This document shows, in pieces, positions 20,278 through 32,100 of a stretch of 37,148 nt of DNA (position 1 is the stretch's first letter; the number at the start of each line of letters is the position of its first letter). The translations under genes and the position numbers were made by a program. The notes beneath the pieces were generated by a model. The model was not told where the DNA came from, did no database searches, and was given only the letters and a program-made list of their open reading frames with translations. Source of the DNA: Psilocybe azurescens (taxonomy: Eukaryota; Basidiomycota; Agaricomycetes; Agaricales; Agrocybaceae); NCBI GenBank assembly GCA_023853785.1, contig JAJIRX010000544.1, forward strand, positions 1-37,148. Reading direction: 5' to 3'.

Positions 20278-22160
20278 GTACCAGTTAAGTGTAGGACAGA
20301 AGAAACACCTAGCTTCGCCTTAGATCAGAATCGGAGACAACATCTTCCATAGCCACGCTGTCGCAGTACAAGGTATCACCCTCCCTCTTACCACCTCTTC
20401 CACATCTCTCCAATCTTTGGAAGACCTACAACAATTCCAACCAGAATGATTTTGTGAATTTCTTACTGGATGGCTATGGTGGATGGCAACGAGAATAAGG
20501 TACTGATAACGGATACGTGATCGTCAGTGCTCTGGTATGCCCTTTTATTTGCTGCGGGCCATGACCTGCGGCACTGGGGACATGGCTTTGGACCGGTTCG
20601 CCCAACATAGTCCTACCCGATCTGGACAATTCCGAGGTCGCTGGATGTCGCTCCACCACATCTGCGTTGAACCCTCATTCAGCAAATACTAGCTGAAGCT
20701 ATCAGTAGTACCTTCTTTCATACACTTCTTTTGGATTCCAAGATCAGTGACGTCTCAGGGCATAGTTTATCCTTGGATAGTTCTCACAAAATCTAACGAA
20801 GATTTTAGCCGTCTCATTTTCGACCGCAGGCCAACCTCATATTTGTGGTGTTATTATGCCTCACTTTTTCAGATGTGTGTGACTTGCGGACGAGCGATCT
20901 ATGCTTTTGTAATTTTGAGAAAGGCCTGAGGCGATGGCCTAAGTGAACTTTGTTCATGACTTGGAGATTCTGCGGACGACCACTCATGTCCATGACAAGC
21001 GTACAGGACAGGCTGCTGCTTTCGACAGAAGGAAGTTATAAGAACTCATTAATTCAACTATTCTAAGTATGGATTTACGGACATTTTTCTCTCCAGTGCC
21101 CTAGACCCCGTTCCAATCAGAGTATCAGACGTGTGTCTAGCCTGTCTAAGTAGAAGAAGTCATCTGTGTCCCGTGTATGCCCGCCCATACACACAATCTA
21201 TAACCGTTCAGTAAAGCATGGATACACCGGTTATCAGCACATTTCCTACTTTTCAATGGCTTCTATGTGTTGTTAAAATTATACATTGCCGTGGCCTTTG
21301 TGTGCGTACTGGCAGTCAGTCTTCTGGGAACACAAGTATCCATCCTTGAGGCCCACCGGTTTCAAATCTGCGGTGTTAAATTCCACACCCGTGATCCAAT
21401 TAGCTGTAAAGTTACCCCAAAGTTACTTCTAGATGTCGTGTTAAATGTGCGATTGAAGGTAATCGCTTGGCACGGTCGGATGCTGCTTTTCCATCTTTAC
21501 GCCGGCTGAACTTAGGACAAACTGAGCCCGTCGGAGGTAAAGGTCGCCGTTTTGAGTACTGTTTTGAGCAATGTCCTTCAATGCTATGTCTTCTACGAAA
21601 GCATATGGACTGGAGTGGTCAGGAGTGTTCCCTGCCCTTTTATAGAGGCGCCCTTGTCTTGTTCGTTTCACTGTCTCTTGGAGATCGCGTTCTGTTCTGA
21701 CCCTAGAAGCAGTTGTTAGCGGACAGCAGGTGGGGTAGGTCAGCTGTTATCTTTTCGTGAAAACGGCGTCTGCCAACTCTCACGTCAATGTCAGAATGGA
21801 GTATTTTTAGTCCAAAGAAATACAAGTACTATTATTACTCGAGGAAATGGTACCTTGGTCGGAGAGATATCGCAATACGAAGTATGGATAGATCCCCTTA
21901 TTAATCCGTATACCGAGGAGTATAACTCGCTCTAGTGTAAATATGGTACCCTGTTTGTCACTCGTACAGAAAGCTTTCCAGTGGTACAAATTATTTTACA
22001 AAAAATGACCGATGATCATAGAAAAATGAGGATGCCCTAGCGCCAGTGTACCGACATAAGGATAGAATAAGTTTAAAGAAAATTTTTGGCCATGTCCCGG
22101 CCGCTGATAGTTTCATCTTCCGTTAGCCTCCCTCCGTTGCTCGTCCATGGATGTGCTGAC
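20278..22160. other. Intergenic stretch with one weak promoter-like site
   Basis: No gene is supported. On the minus strand a TATA-like CTATAAAAGG (about 21638-21647) precedes open pieces that run to about 21265, the last reading NWITGVEFNTADLKPVG and YLCSQKTDCQYAHKGHGNV. They could be a small split gene, but splice phases do not agree, so it is not called. Confidence 0.4.
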
Positions 22161-23806
22161 TTAGAGGCCGTGTCCTGGGGTGTTGCTACCACTGCAGTTC
22201 TGTTCATTGTTGGATGCAGACATTTGACCCGCGACGTTAGCCATACCCGAGCCACTAGAGCTAAGGCTGTGTTCAATAGTTGCCTGCGCTCCGTGATTCC
22301 TGCTCGATGTGAGGGAGTAAAGTGTATCTCTCGATGCCTGTTTTCCGCGGTGAGCGGGCCAACTGCCGTGGCCTGTTGAATAGGAAGGAGGATTATATCG
22401 CCCGACCTTCTGGCTCTGGCTGGGCGTTGTAGGGCGAGTAATCTCCATTCGCATGCCACCCACCGGAGGAGCTGAGGGAGAATCGTAAACAAGAAATCCA
22501 CTCCCATTCGATTGCTTCCTATCGTGGCTGATGTTTGCTTGCTGCGGAGGCGCTGTGAATGGTTCAATAATGTGTTGAACTCGGTTTCCCGGAGGGGGTG
22601 AAGTCACTGTCAGTGGTACATGTGGAGGAGGTCTGGCAGTTCCATAGGGGACTGTGCTGGCCGCCACTGAGCTGAAGAAGCGGACGGAGCGTACGCTCGT
22701 GCTGTGTGTCAAGGTTGGGCTCCAAGGATTTGTGAATGGCGTTGGGGATAGGGCCGTATATCCTCGTGTGGAGGTCGTTGCATTTGACATTGTTCGCATG
22801 TGTCTCGACGAGTCGGAAGGTGCAAGAGCACCGGGCACGGATTGTCGTGGTCGGCGGATGATGTAAAGGGCCGCTGCGATGGCTGCAGCTATAACAATTA
22901 AACCTCCGATCACACCCCTACAATTGGTCCTACACTCGTTGACTTTTTGTGAGCAAGAGGAGGGGCTTGTCCCAAGTCGGCATGATCTGCAAAATAGATT
23001 GGTAAACGCAGAACTTGATTAGGAAAAATATTTTCTCACTTTCTGTAGCTATCTGCTGCGCGTTCGCCACGCTAAACCTCCCGTTAGGCCAGGTTGTGGC
23101 TAATTTGAAAGATGAGATGCGTGATTTATTACATTGGAAGAGACTCACGATCTTGTCCGGCCCAAAAAGGTATAGTAAGATCGTCTGGTAGCGTCATATT
23201 AGATGGGAAGTATCTTTCGGTAACGAGTCAGCCAAATTGATAGATGAATAGTTACCCAGAGCACGTACGTTGTAGATAGTCTTCCTGAACACAAGGAAGA
23301 ATAGTCCGACCATCTAAGCAAGCACACAATTAGTGGTTCATTGGGTACGGCAAATGACGGCCATACATAGCGATCTTGGACTGGAAGTCTGCATTTTGAC
23401 AGGCAGTACATGCACTGATGAGATTGTACGAAGCCCAAGAACTTGATGAGTGTATCAGCCAGATGGCTTGAAAGATGTCTTAATATTTTATACCATGTGC
23501 AAAAAGATACCTGGGTGGAATTAGGATTGTCGTAATGAGTCGTAGCACTAATGGAAGGGATGTTCCAATCTAAGGGTGTTCAGTATCATGCTGGGAGTTA
23601 TATGGACTAAGACTGAACGTACTGCCATTGTTACAGATTGCATTCAACTGAGAGACAACTTGACAAGGTGAAATCTTATGCGCGTTGTCCATCCAAGTGA
23701 AGTCCGAAGTACATATCGCGGATGTCTGTGCCCCTCGTTGTTGAAGAACGCCCGCACAGTGAACGAAAGTCGTCGAGGCTGCCAGCGTGAGGAGGGTTAA
23801 CAACAT
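22161..23806 (-). CDS. Single-pass membrane protein with Cys-rich ectodomain (multi-exon, one-base frameshift)
   Basis: The start at 23806 gives a signal peptide, MLLTLLTLAASTTFVHC, preferred over the in-frame methionine at 23869 because the hydrophobic core then sits at the N-terminus. The ectodomain has ICTSDFTWMDNAHKISPCQV and, in later exons, SSSSWASYNLISACTACQ, WSDYSSLCSG, YFPSNMTLPDDLTIPF and WPNGRFSVANAQQIATE; this W...SPC.V....L...C and SAC..CQ layout is common in hypothetical membrane proteins of Agaricomycetes. Then a linker (APPLAHKKSTSVGP), a membrane helix (IGGLIVIAAAIAAALYII) at about 22913-22860, a basic RRPRQ stop-transfer and a 230-residue Ser/Pro/Thr-rich cytoplasmic tail ending NTPGHGL. 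Introns of about 45-55 nt separate the exons. The linker and the helix are out of frame by one base in a run of four G (22915-22918). Role unknown; a surface sensor or wall-anchored protein is possible. Confidence 0.7.
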
Positions 23807-25243
23807 CGCGGACACCGATTTCGAACAGGAAGGGACGGGCTGATAAACCAGTGCAGGGGCTCTGTACATATGAACATGTGAGTTGTGTGACAGATTTGTC
23901 GTGAATCGCGATCTAGTACTAAAGTTAGGCGCCCTGTCTGCGCCGCGGTTCTATATGCCGATATACGGCAAGACCAAGCCAAGCCTCAGTACTCAGTACC
24001 GGCACTTTCGAAAGTCCGTCTGAATTCAGTGCACACATGTGATAGAGTTTTTTTTACCCATGGTCTAAAGAAAAATCTCCTGGGCGCAACCCCTCTTCTT
24101 TCATTTCGCAAAGGAGTCAGCTTAGAGCTTCAAAGTATCAAAATATTGACACCTGCTTGGGGCAGCAAACATTCACCAGTGAAGAACAGCGGCTTGAAAC
24201 GAACTCAGTGAAATGTCTAGTTTAGCCTCGCTCGCCAGTCCTTCTGTGACGGATCTCTCTTTCTAGGAAGGTTCAATGATTGTGTTTGGTTCGATGTTAT
24301 GTACGCATCTGGTTCTATGTTGTGTATATTTTGGTTGGCAAACATTGATCGGAGTACGAAAAGAGAGAATGACTCGGACTTAAAAATAAAAGTGTTTTGC
24401 GTCAAACGCACTTTCCGCAAATCAAAAATACTCCAGAGAATTATTGTATTAACATAAAAATGTAGTTTTATTGATACTGAGATAAAAAAGAAAAAACTAT
24501 TTTTTGCATACTGACTGACTTGGTACAAAAATCGCTCAGTTAGGGAAGGGGAGTAGTACTCGAGCGGAGATCGAAATAAGCTGAGTCAGAAAAGGCTGCC
24601 TATATCTAGTTTGTGCAAAGTGGATTGCTTGTTGGTAAAGTTATAACCAAGCAACGTCAAATTAAACCAAAGACAATGCAACCATGCACGTGCATAGGAC
24701 CGCACCTCCGAAAACTCAACCACGTCCATCCTTGTCTATCTCGTCGGAAGTTCAATGAAATCACCTTTTCCTTCCACCTACAACAAACGAAGCGATGCTT
24801 CTCTTATTTGAGATAAGAATCCAGGAGTGCTGTGCACACGACTACTGCACTGCTACTGACTACTATATTACCACTGACTACTAAAACTTAAAAGTCTGAA
24901 CAATGCAGCTGCGACGCCCAAATCAAATGGCGTCGGCGCAATGCCGGTGTGGATGGGGATACATCTGGGTAGGAGGAATGGATAAAGAACAGGATACGTG
25001 AGTCGTCCATAAATACTACTTCTACTGTTCTTGCATCTCATCGACTGCTTTACAGTCGCGTCGCGATGATGTCCAATGGGTTTTCCTCACCATTTTCTGG
25101 GATGTACTCGTTTAGTCCTGGTGGATGGTGTCCGCGTAGGCATATTCGTTACCTTATCAAAGCGGTAACGTCGCCGTGGGTATGAGGTAGGGTATTCAGC
25201 GGTCATTTGAGAGAGTCGAGACGGGTATACGAATATCCCATCA
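23807..25243. other. Intergenic stretch, nothing recognised
   Basis: This region lies upstream of the membrane-protein gene and beyond the stop of the DUF6699 gene. It includes an AT-rich part (24350-24520) and a short degenerate CTACTGCACTGCTACTGACT-like repeat at about 24840-24890. No gene or RNA feature is supported. Confidence 0.5.
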
Positions 25244-26237
25244 TCAGCTAGCAATCGACCGCGTATACAGAAGCCACACGTCCTGCTCCCTCCTGCTCGG
25301 CGCCAGCCCCGCCCAGCGTGTCCGGAACGCCATCGACGCGCGCACGTTCGAGCTTACGCTATCCTCCCCATCGCCGGCCCCCGCGCGCCGGCCCTCGCAT
25401 CGCGCCTGACGAGCTGCCCGTAGTTGGTTATCGCGCTCGCGCCGGATATGCGTGGGTCAATGTTGAATGCGAGGCAGAGCTGCTCGGTCGCACAGCGCCG
25501 GGCGCCGGTGTAGATCGCGGAGAGCACGTCGCCGACGGTAATGATGCCGGTGCTGATGCCGCCATTTTGGGGTGGGAGTGCGAGGGGTGCACGGTGATGA
25601 GGGACTCAGAGAAGCACTCGATCCGGATGCGCAGCGGGGTAGAAGTCGGCGGGTCGGTCGCGGGGAGCGACTTCCAGTGGTAGGGGCTCATATCCAGATT
25701 CACATTCACGTTCTGATTCTGATTCATGTGCACAGGCATATGTATGTGCACATTCGACCTCCCCGGTGTCGGAGCAGCGTACTTCGGGGGCTGGTCGATC
25801 GTCCACGTCAACGCAGGGTTCTGCTCGTGGAACACATCGAACGCCAGGATAGGGTGCACGGTGACGAGAGGGGGCAGTGGGACGCGCGCGTAAGGCGAGA
25901 GCTCGTAGATGAGTGGGGCCGGTGCACCGGGTATCCATTGGGGCTCATTCAGGCCGTAGGCTGTCGTCGTCGGGGGTCGTGGTAGGGAGAGCGGTGGGGG
26001 AAGGGGAAAGATGGCGGGCCGCGATGCATTGTCGTCGTCGTCGTCGTCGTTGATGGTCGGGGTGGGTGTGATGGTGCTGCGCGATGGCCATAGCCGTGGC
26101 CGGGGAAGGGGACGTAGAGGGTTTGCTCTCCTCTTTGTATGAGGCACGTCCATGGCGGTGCTCGTCATGGTTGACGACCACCCTTCATGCTCTGCTGGAA
26201 TGAACCCAGGCATCGTCTCGTGTGCTGTTGTTCCCAT
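25244..26237 (-). CDS. DUF6699-type protein with two one-base frame breaks
   Basis: The start at 26237 is MGTTAHETMPGF. A proline- and threonine-rich, low-complexity N-terminal part with a run of seven aspartates leads to the domain: LVTVHPILAFDVFHEQNPA, LTWTIDQPPKYA, YHWKSLPATDPPTSTPLRI, ITVHPS, then ITVGDVLSAIYTGARR, LCLAFNIDPRISG, ITNYGQLVRRDARAG, VSSNVRASMAFRTRWAGL and DVWLLYTRSIAS with TGA at 25244-25246. The P-A-T-x-P-P...L-R-I, ItV and ITVGDVLSAIY blocks are those of DUF6699. Two one-base gaps break the frame, one in a C run (plus-strand GGGG 25569-25572) and one in a G run (plus-strand CCCCC 25378-25382). The pseudogene at 12764-13696 reads through the second point, supporting a missing base here. 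A possible 5' intron (gtaagt 26279 to cag 26239) lies just before the start. Function unknown. Confidence 0.78.
26031..26051. repeat. GTC trinucleotide run coding for poly-aspartate
   Basis: Six to seven GTC/GAC units inside the DUF6699 gene give seven aspartates in a row. The pseudogene copy has a looser AAC/GAC run at the same place (NNNDND). Confidence 0.85.
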
Positions 26238-27180
26238 ACTGATTAGTCTCCACTCTCGTCAAGATCGCGATCGACTTACTGGGTGTTGGTTATGCTATGA
26301 TATCGCTCGTGCGTGAATCTTCGTCTTTGTAGTGGTGGAGTAGAGGAAAGGAAAGGAAAAGTGGAGGAAGGTGAAGCCAGTATATCTATGCGGGAGGGAG
26401 GGTATATTTGGATCTTAAGTGCGGTTCCTTCTATTTCCCGCACTCCGATATCTGCAGAAGGCAGATGAGGAGGGGGATAACATGCGCATACAAACTGGAC
26501 TGCGTCGTGTCATACTTTTCTCGGAACCGCTGTGCGTGGATGCAAGCCAGCTTGCAGGCAGGCAGGCTGCCAGGCAGATGCTATAGGTGGAAGGGACGGC
26601 AGGCTGAGTTATCTCCGTGTCACGGGGCTGGTTTGCATCGAGACCGAGTACAACTATTTTCAAGGATCATTCCGAGAGGGAGGAGACGGAGGCACAAATG
26701 ACTCTAAGTGACTACCTCGAGCATCGGCGTCCGTGATGCGATCTATCTATTTCTTCCTTCGTCTTCCTTCTTTATTGGTACATTCCCTTAGTATGCTCGC
26801 GTAGTCGCATGCACAGTGCAAATCTCATCGATTAGATGTCGAGGACGTCCTCGGTGGCTTTCTACATGTCACAGCGCACCGCAGTTGATATTGCGACTAA
26901 GCATAGTGACGTCGATTCAGCACTACTCTATAAATTCGAGTGTCAAGGTATGTGTAGACCAGTTGGGACCCAGGGATGACTCACATCCAGTCCGCGAGAC
27001 GTTGCCGTACAGCTTCGCCTTACTCGAGTACATCTATTATCTAATCTACCCGAGGGCGTTCCAGTTGCGATAAGATGGACTATATTAAGTTAATAATTAA
27101 GGTATAGATATGGACTGAGATGAGATAAGACGGCTGTTGACAACTGGCAACATGGCCTCAACGCTTTCATCCTGCTTCTC
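26238..27180. other. Upstream region of the DUF6699 gene, otherwise empty
   Basis: Read on the minus strand, 26320-26400 has a pyrimidine-rich tract (CTTTTCCTTTCCTTTCC) ending before the start region, typical of fungal promoters and 5' untranslated regions, with TATA-like words near 26380 and 26405. A small CAGGCAGG-type repeat lies at about 26555-26578. No other gene is supported. Confidence 0.5.
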
Positions 27181-28950
27181 AAGCCGTACGCATGTATATA
27201 TATCCATGTATCGTTCAACGAGATGGCGTCCAGTCGCCTTTCTACCATTATGCGGCAATAAACCACCGTTATTTTTTGACATGTATTTACTATTCAAGAG
27301 CTATCGGAATTTGCACATTCTCTCTCCTAGTAACGTCTTGCAGTCTTGCGACCGCAGCATATATTACCCACAATATGAGGATTTAAAGCCTCGGTGTCAA
27401 ATTGAAGCCAAGTCGCCGCCAGGGTGATGATGTTAATCATCTCTGCAATTAAAGCCACGTACGCACATACGTATCACTGGACGAGCGCCTTTCCTCATGA
27501 GAAAATTTTTGCGCATATTATGAGGATTTATAGCGAGTGGATGGCTGTATCAGACTATTCGGTCTCATATTGAAGCCAAGCAGCCAGCGGGGGTGGTGAT
27601 GATATTTATCATTAGTCTGATAAGCTTTTGACTTCGGAATTGACATATTCACTTCGAATTCTGCCCTTGTTTCATAGTATATGAGGGTTTAATGCGAATG
27701 GGCACTATTCCGTTTTATTCCGCCCAAGGCTCAAGCCGCCCAGTATGACTGCGCGGGCACAAAATGAAGCCAGCTTCCAAATCTCTGGAGGATGCTGATA
27801 AGAATTGCGGTAATAAAGCCCACGTACCTAGCATGCGACCAGCTGTGTTGTTTTTCTTAACTACTAGATTCCTGACGTAGAAGCTAATAGCTTACAGTGA
27901 TCCGTCTCACAAGTTTTTAACATCGGAGGTGACACATTCACTCCGAGTTTAAATTTTGATACCGGAACATGAGGGTTCAAATTCAAATCGAATGTTCTAT
28001 TCAGCTACTCCAGAGCCATATATATGTGTTGATCATTCAACGAGCGGCTTCCCACCAGGCGTTTGTTACGCCTTTCTCATAACGTAGGACTGAGAAGAGT
28101 AATCCTTCTGACAATGTTTTAGACTCGGAAATGACATATCCACTCCGTCTTTTTGCAATCATGTGAGGGTTTAAAGCGACAGGGTATTAGTTATTTGACA
28201 AATCCGGATTGACCGGTCGGGAGGAAGGTGATAGGCATTGCTAAGGGGAATGAAGGCTTGTGTGTTTTTCGAATAATACTGATCTGACAAGCGTTTATAT
28301 GACAGAATTTTGGAACCAGAACACGAGGGTTTAAAGTGAATGGTCAATCTAACTACTCCAGAGTCTCGTGTACGTGCATGTCGGAAGTACCCGCACACGG
28401 GTACGACTTCTCGTGAGTAGGAGACGCCATCACGTGTATCCTGATCCCCGTCGTTTTTCTTTACACTACGTTTGAAGTCGCACAACGACGACTGCACAAC
28501 CCTTTCCCATAAGCTCGCTCTTTACCCAATCTCTATCCTAGCATCACTTAAAATCCCACCTACCCATCACCGAAACTATTGTATTCTCAACACATAATAT
28601 ACATAGCTCAAATACAGTTAAGGTAGAGTAGAACCTTTAGAAGTGTGAAAAGGGGGTCACCCTTCAGCACTGCCATCGGTTTTCTACGCCCTGGAGACAA
28701 GGCGGCACCTCCGTCGCCGATCTCTCCACACCCTAATGTCTGCCATATATTCCTTATATTATCCTCTACTAGGCGCGACGCACCTCCCGCGAGATAATTA
28801 TTTAGCAAGCGGCTCTTCTACATGACGCTTGTTACGCTTTTCTCATAATGTGGAACTTGGTATTAATGCGTCTGACAAGGTTTTAGCCTCATAAATTACA
28901 TATTTACTTTTTGTGGTTGTAAGGGACCTTGAGACAGTTGGGTAACACCT
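27181..28950. repeat. Degenerate composite repeat array, period about 145-190 bp
   Basis: Four short modules recur in a constant order. The first resembles TTTTAGACTCGGAAATGACA then CATTCACTCCGA (27631, 27915, 28117, 28889). The second is ATGAGGGTTTAAAGCG (27374, 27519, 27680, 27968, 28161, 28321). The third is ATTGAAGCCAAG plus GGTGATGATGTTAATCAT (27401, 27571, and weakly 27761). The fourth is CAACGAGCGGCTTC then GTTACGCCTTTCTCATAACG (27215, 27480, 28037, 28801). Intervals of the second module are 145, 161, 288, 193 and 160 bp. Units are heavily diverged. No coding frame runs through them. It could be an old minisatellite or a remnant of a transposon. Confidence 0.65.
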
Positions 28951-29642
28951 ATTACTCACAGGGTGCGAATTAGCGTATACATACCTTTATTCTATAGAAA
29001 GAGGGTAGTTGGAAAACTCATGGTTTCCACGCGTGAGTGGCTTACTGTGCATTCACTCGGCGACGGCGCGGATCGCGATGTATTATCAGTGGTCGCTGTT
29101 GAGGTGACCACTCAGTTCGTATATAGATCCCTATCCCACGTTCTCCGCAATCGAGGGAGGATCCCCGTGATTTCAGCCTGGACATTACCGGCAGATACAA
29201 AATGCTAGAATGACCCAAGGATTGCTGATGAGTCCTAGTACACCACCAAGATTAGAGCGGAGTCTCCCTTTTGGACATTTTTACAGGCCTCTGTGCTCGA
29301 GCGTGCGGTGTCTTTGGGAGTGGAAATAAGATTAGAGAGACTATGCATAAGTGTTGCTATACGATACAAAGTGCGATACGGACACATTAGTACATTACAG
29401 ACGATAAATAGTCTCGAAATGCATACAATATAACAAATTAGCAGCCATTTTAAATTAAATACATACCAACGATGAGCATATTTTATAAATATCCGAGTCG
29501 TAGTCACACGAAATTTTACAGGTTTCGACTTGCTAATTTTAAAAACCTATCAGATCGCTGTTAGTCAAGGTCATTCGGCGATTGGGGACGACGGGGCTAT
29601 TTCCTACTTGCCTTTCTCGCTGATTGTGTCAACGTGATGGAT
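28951..29642. other. Intergenic stretch, nothing recognised
   Basis: It lies between the repeat array and the stop codon of gene C. Short frames only, no motif and no RNA gene seen. Confidence 0.5.
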
Positions 29643-31440
29643 CTACGGCATACTTTGGCTGGCGCTCGTGTGGTCGGTGTATGAGCGGAAGTTAAACGAA
29701 GCTCCGCTCATGGGGTTTACAGTCGTCAGTTCTGTACCTCTTGAGTCATCCTTGGGATGGTTGTGAAGCGAGGCACCGCGAATGTTGAGTACGAGCCTAT
29801 TGGATAGTACGCAAGGAAATGCGATGCAGAATCCCAATGGGACTTGATCTAGCCCTCGCTAAATATAATCAGAATGGTTAGCTATAGTAAGACTAAAAGC
29901 AAAATAATTAGCGACTGACCGGCATTATGATCCAGAATAGCATGGTGGTAACATATGTCGCCCCAATTCTGTATTCATTCGTTTTCACTGTCGTGTAAGT
30001 ACAACCCATCGAGACGGAAAATTTTTGATGCCTACGCTATAAAGTAAATGAGGGAGTCTCGGAACAGGATATTGACTAGATGGTGACCGCTTCGGAGAAA
30101 CGCCGAAGAGCCTCCCCGAGACCGATCGATTTGGATATTTTCACCCCTCGAAACAGGGCTAGGGCGCATAGTAATGCTTCGAAGCAGATGATGGGGATCC
30201 AGAAGGTGTAGAAATGCGTCGAGAAACTGACTGGCATGCAAAAATTTCCACCGGGGATTGGTAAAGCTTTTGCTGTAGATGTGATCATTGTGATTAAGCG
30301 AGTAGAGGTGCTAATTCTGTGTTAACAAGTGTTCGCACCTTCAAGGGTTTCCATTACTAATCCCATTATGACCGCACATATTGCGGAAGACAAGAGAAAG
30401 AATGTCAGAATGACGGCCAATATCTGCTTGTTCAGTAGGTAGAGAGCGTATATCCTGATCTGCAGGATGCCTGGGATGAACGATTATGTAGGTAGTATAT
30501 ATGCATCGTGGGATGTAGACGTACCTTCAGCCATCATAGTAACACCTAGACTTGTCCACCCTTGCCATCGAAAGAAACTGTGGCCTTGTAAAAATAGAAC
30601 ATAGTGAGCAGGGACAAAGCGATAGAGTCGCCGAGACTCACAACTACAAGGAAGAGGACCAACGTGGTGTTAGATCCAGGAATGGTGCAATATCTATCAC
30701 TTAGCCTACAGCTGGCGGATAGAGATTGAGTGGCTGCTTTGAATAGAAGGTATCGGAACAACTGGTTTTCTTACAGAGTCGTCGATCGTCGAAGAGAAGA
30801 ATACTGATTGGTAGTAAGCATGCATCTAACTCGGGTGAACGTGAACTGAAATCTACTCACCATAGTTGTTGAAACTGGGTAGCGCCAGTAAAATTAATCA
30901 TGATATACAATTTGCGGGGATTGGACAGGTCAGTTGAATAATACCTACATCATGGCGGCCAACACATAGTATCGAATCTGATAGGTCATTGATGATTGAT
31001 TCGTGATACCAGAAAAAAAAAGCTTGGCTGATACGTACGCTCAAGAATAAGACCTTTCCCATTGACCAGGAGCCCATCTGCACCGCCAACTTCAGAATTT
31101 ACTGGAAGCACACAGAGAACGGGATATACCCAGATCAGGTCAACCTAGCCCACCGCTTAGTTTCGAGCGTTCTTTGACTATGGAGATATTTGTTAAAAGA
31201 CGCACCTCTTGATCAAATGTAATTACTAGCAGACAAGGTCACTCTCAGTTAAGGCTCTCGTGGAAAACAATGAGACGCACAGTGATCAAAAATAATGATA
31301 CATCCCGCAGACACTAGAAAGGGGCTAAATGAGCTGACACGGACGCGTGTGTTAGGTAGGAAGTACACATTCGACGTACACTGAGCGTATTGAGTGAGTT
31401 GGATGTCTCGAAATGTACTGAACAGGATAGCGTCCGCCAT
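29643..31440 (-). CDS. DUF6533-type membrane protein, paralog C (multi-exon, one-base frameshift)
   Basis: The start is MADAILFSTFRDIQLTQYAQ at 31440 and the stop TAG at 29643-29645. Spliced motifs: LSAGCIIIFDH, LITFDQE, MGSWSMGKVLFLS, IRYYVLAAMM (DUF6533), then a Cys-containing loop (RYCTIPGSNTTLVLFLVV), FFRWQGWTSLGVTMMAEG, ILQIRIYALYLLNKQILAVI, FFLLSSAICAVIMGLVME, PIPGGNFCMPVSF, YTFWIPIICFEALLCALALF, HHLVNILFRDSLIYFIA, IGATYVTTMLFWIIM, QVPLGFCIAFPCVLSNRL and VLNIRGASLHNHP. The tail (SGASFNFRSYTDHTSASQSM) is longer than in A and B. All visible introns have GT donors, including the one that is GC in A and B. One base is missing near 30098-30106, between ALRRF and LRSGHHLV. Like A and B it should sit in a membrane; no biochemical role is known for the family. 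Confidence 0.82.
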
Positions 31441-32100
31441 TAGATAGTCGCGGGGTGACTTCACTCGAGTGTACAGGTAAAGAATGCGGAGTGTAAGTAG
31501 CCGCGAATTGCGGTTATGACGAGCGATTGAGGTGTCGAAACTTGAAATTTAATTGGTGGTCCTATTTTCAGACATCAATTTAACTCTGCATGCGGCCATT
31601 TCTTCTGATAGTTACGCGACCCTGATATTGGCAAGGAGGACCAGAATAACATGCCTCAACTAGGTAAAAGAGATATTTTCAACATCTATCGACAAGATGC
31701 TGTCAGATGCTCAAGGATGTGTTGCACCTTTTCAACAATGATTTATACTGATTTATAATAAAGACAGATTTCCTGAAGCGGTACTGTGAGATGCACTAAC
31801 AATAGACATCACTGGCATTTGATTATAGAGTTTTGTTTCGCTGTCGATGAATACTTAAGTAATGCATCGTGCCTGAACGGCGATTCTAGTTGTGATTTCT
31901 TCAGAACCAGCAGATGATCATTCTTATGCACGCTCAGAACTCAACACAGATCCACGGCATGCTCAAGTAATCCTAAAATTACATTGATCTGCATTGCCTC
32001 GCAGTGCACGTGCCAGTCAGTGGCAACGGACTAACATCTGTCCAGTCACGCCCTCAGGAGTTACACCGCCAGCACAGGGTTATTTATGTCAACAAAAAAT
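31441..32100. other. Intergenic stretch at the right border of the gene island
   Basis: CpG sites are still common here, ending at about 32050-32100. No gene is supported. It contains the presumed promoter of gene C. Confidence 0.5.

Noticed and set aside
21265..21650. A small secreted Cys-containing protein on the minus strand after a TATA box
   Set aside because: Open pieces exist but no start codon and splice phases could be made to agree.
25318..25985. Plus-strand frames of 121 and 137 codons
   Set aside because: They are antisense to the DUF6699 gene, which explains their length through its GC-rich codons.
27374..28336. Telomere-like repeats (GAGGGTTTA resembles TTAGGG-type units)
   Set aside because: The words occur once per 145-190 bp and never in tandem, and the sequence is not a true telomere unit.
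27181..28950. CRISPR array
   Set aside because: The repeats are diverged, composite and widely spaced, and the genome is eukaryotic by its introns and gene families.
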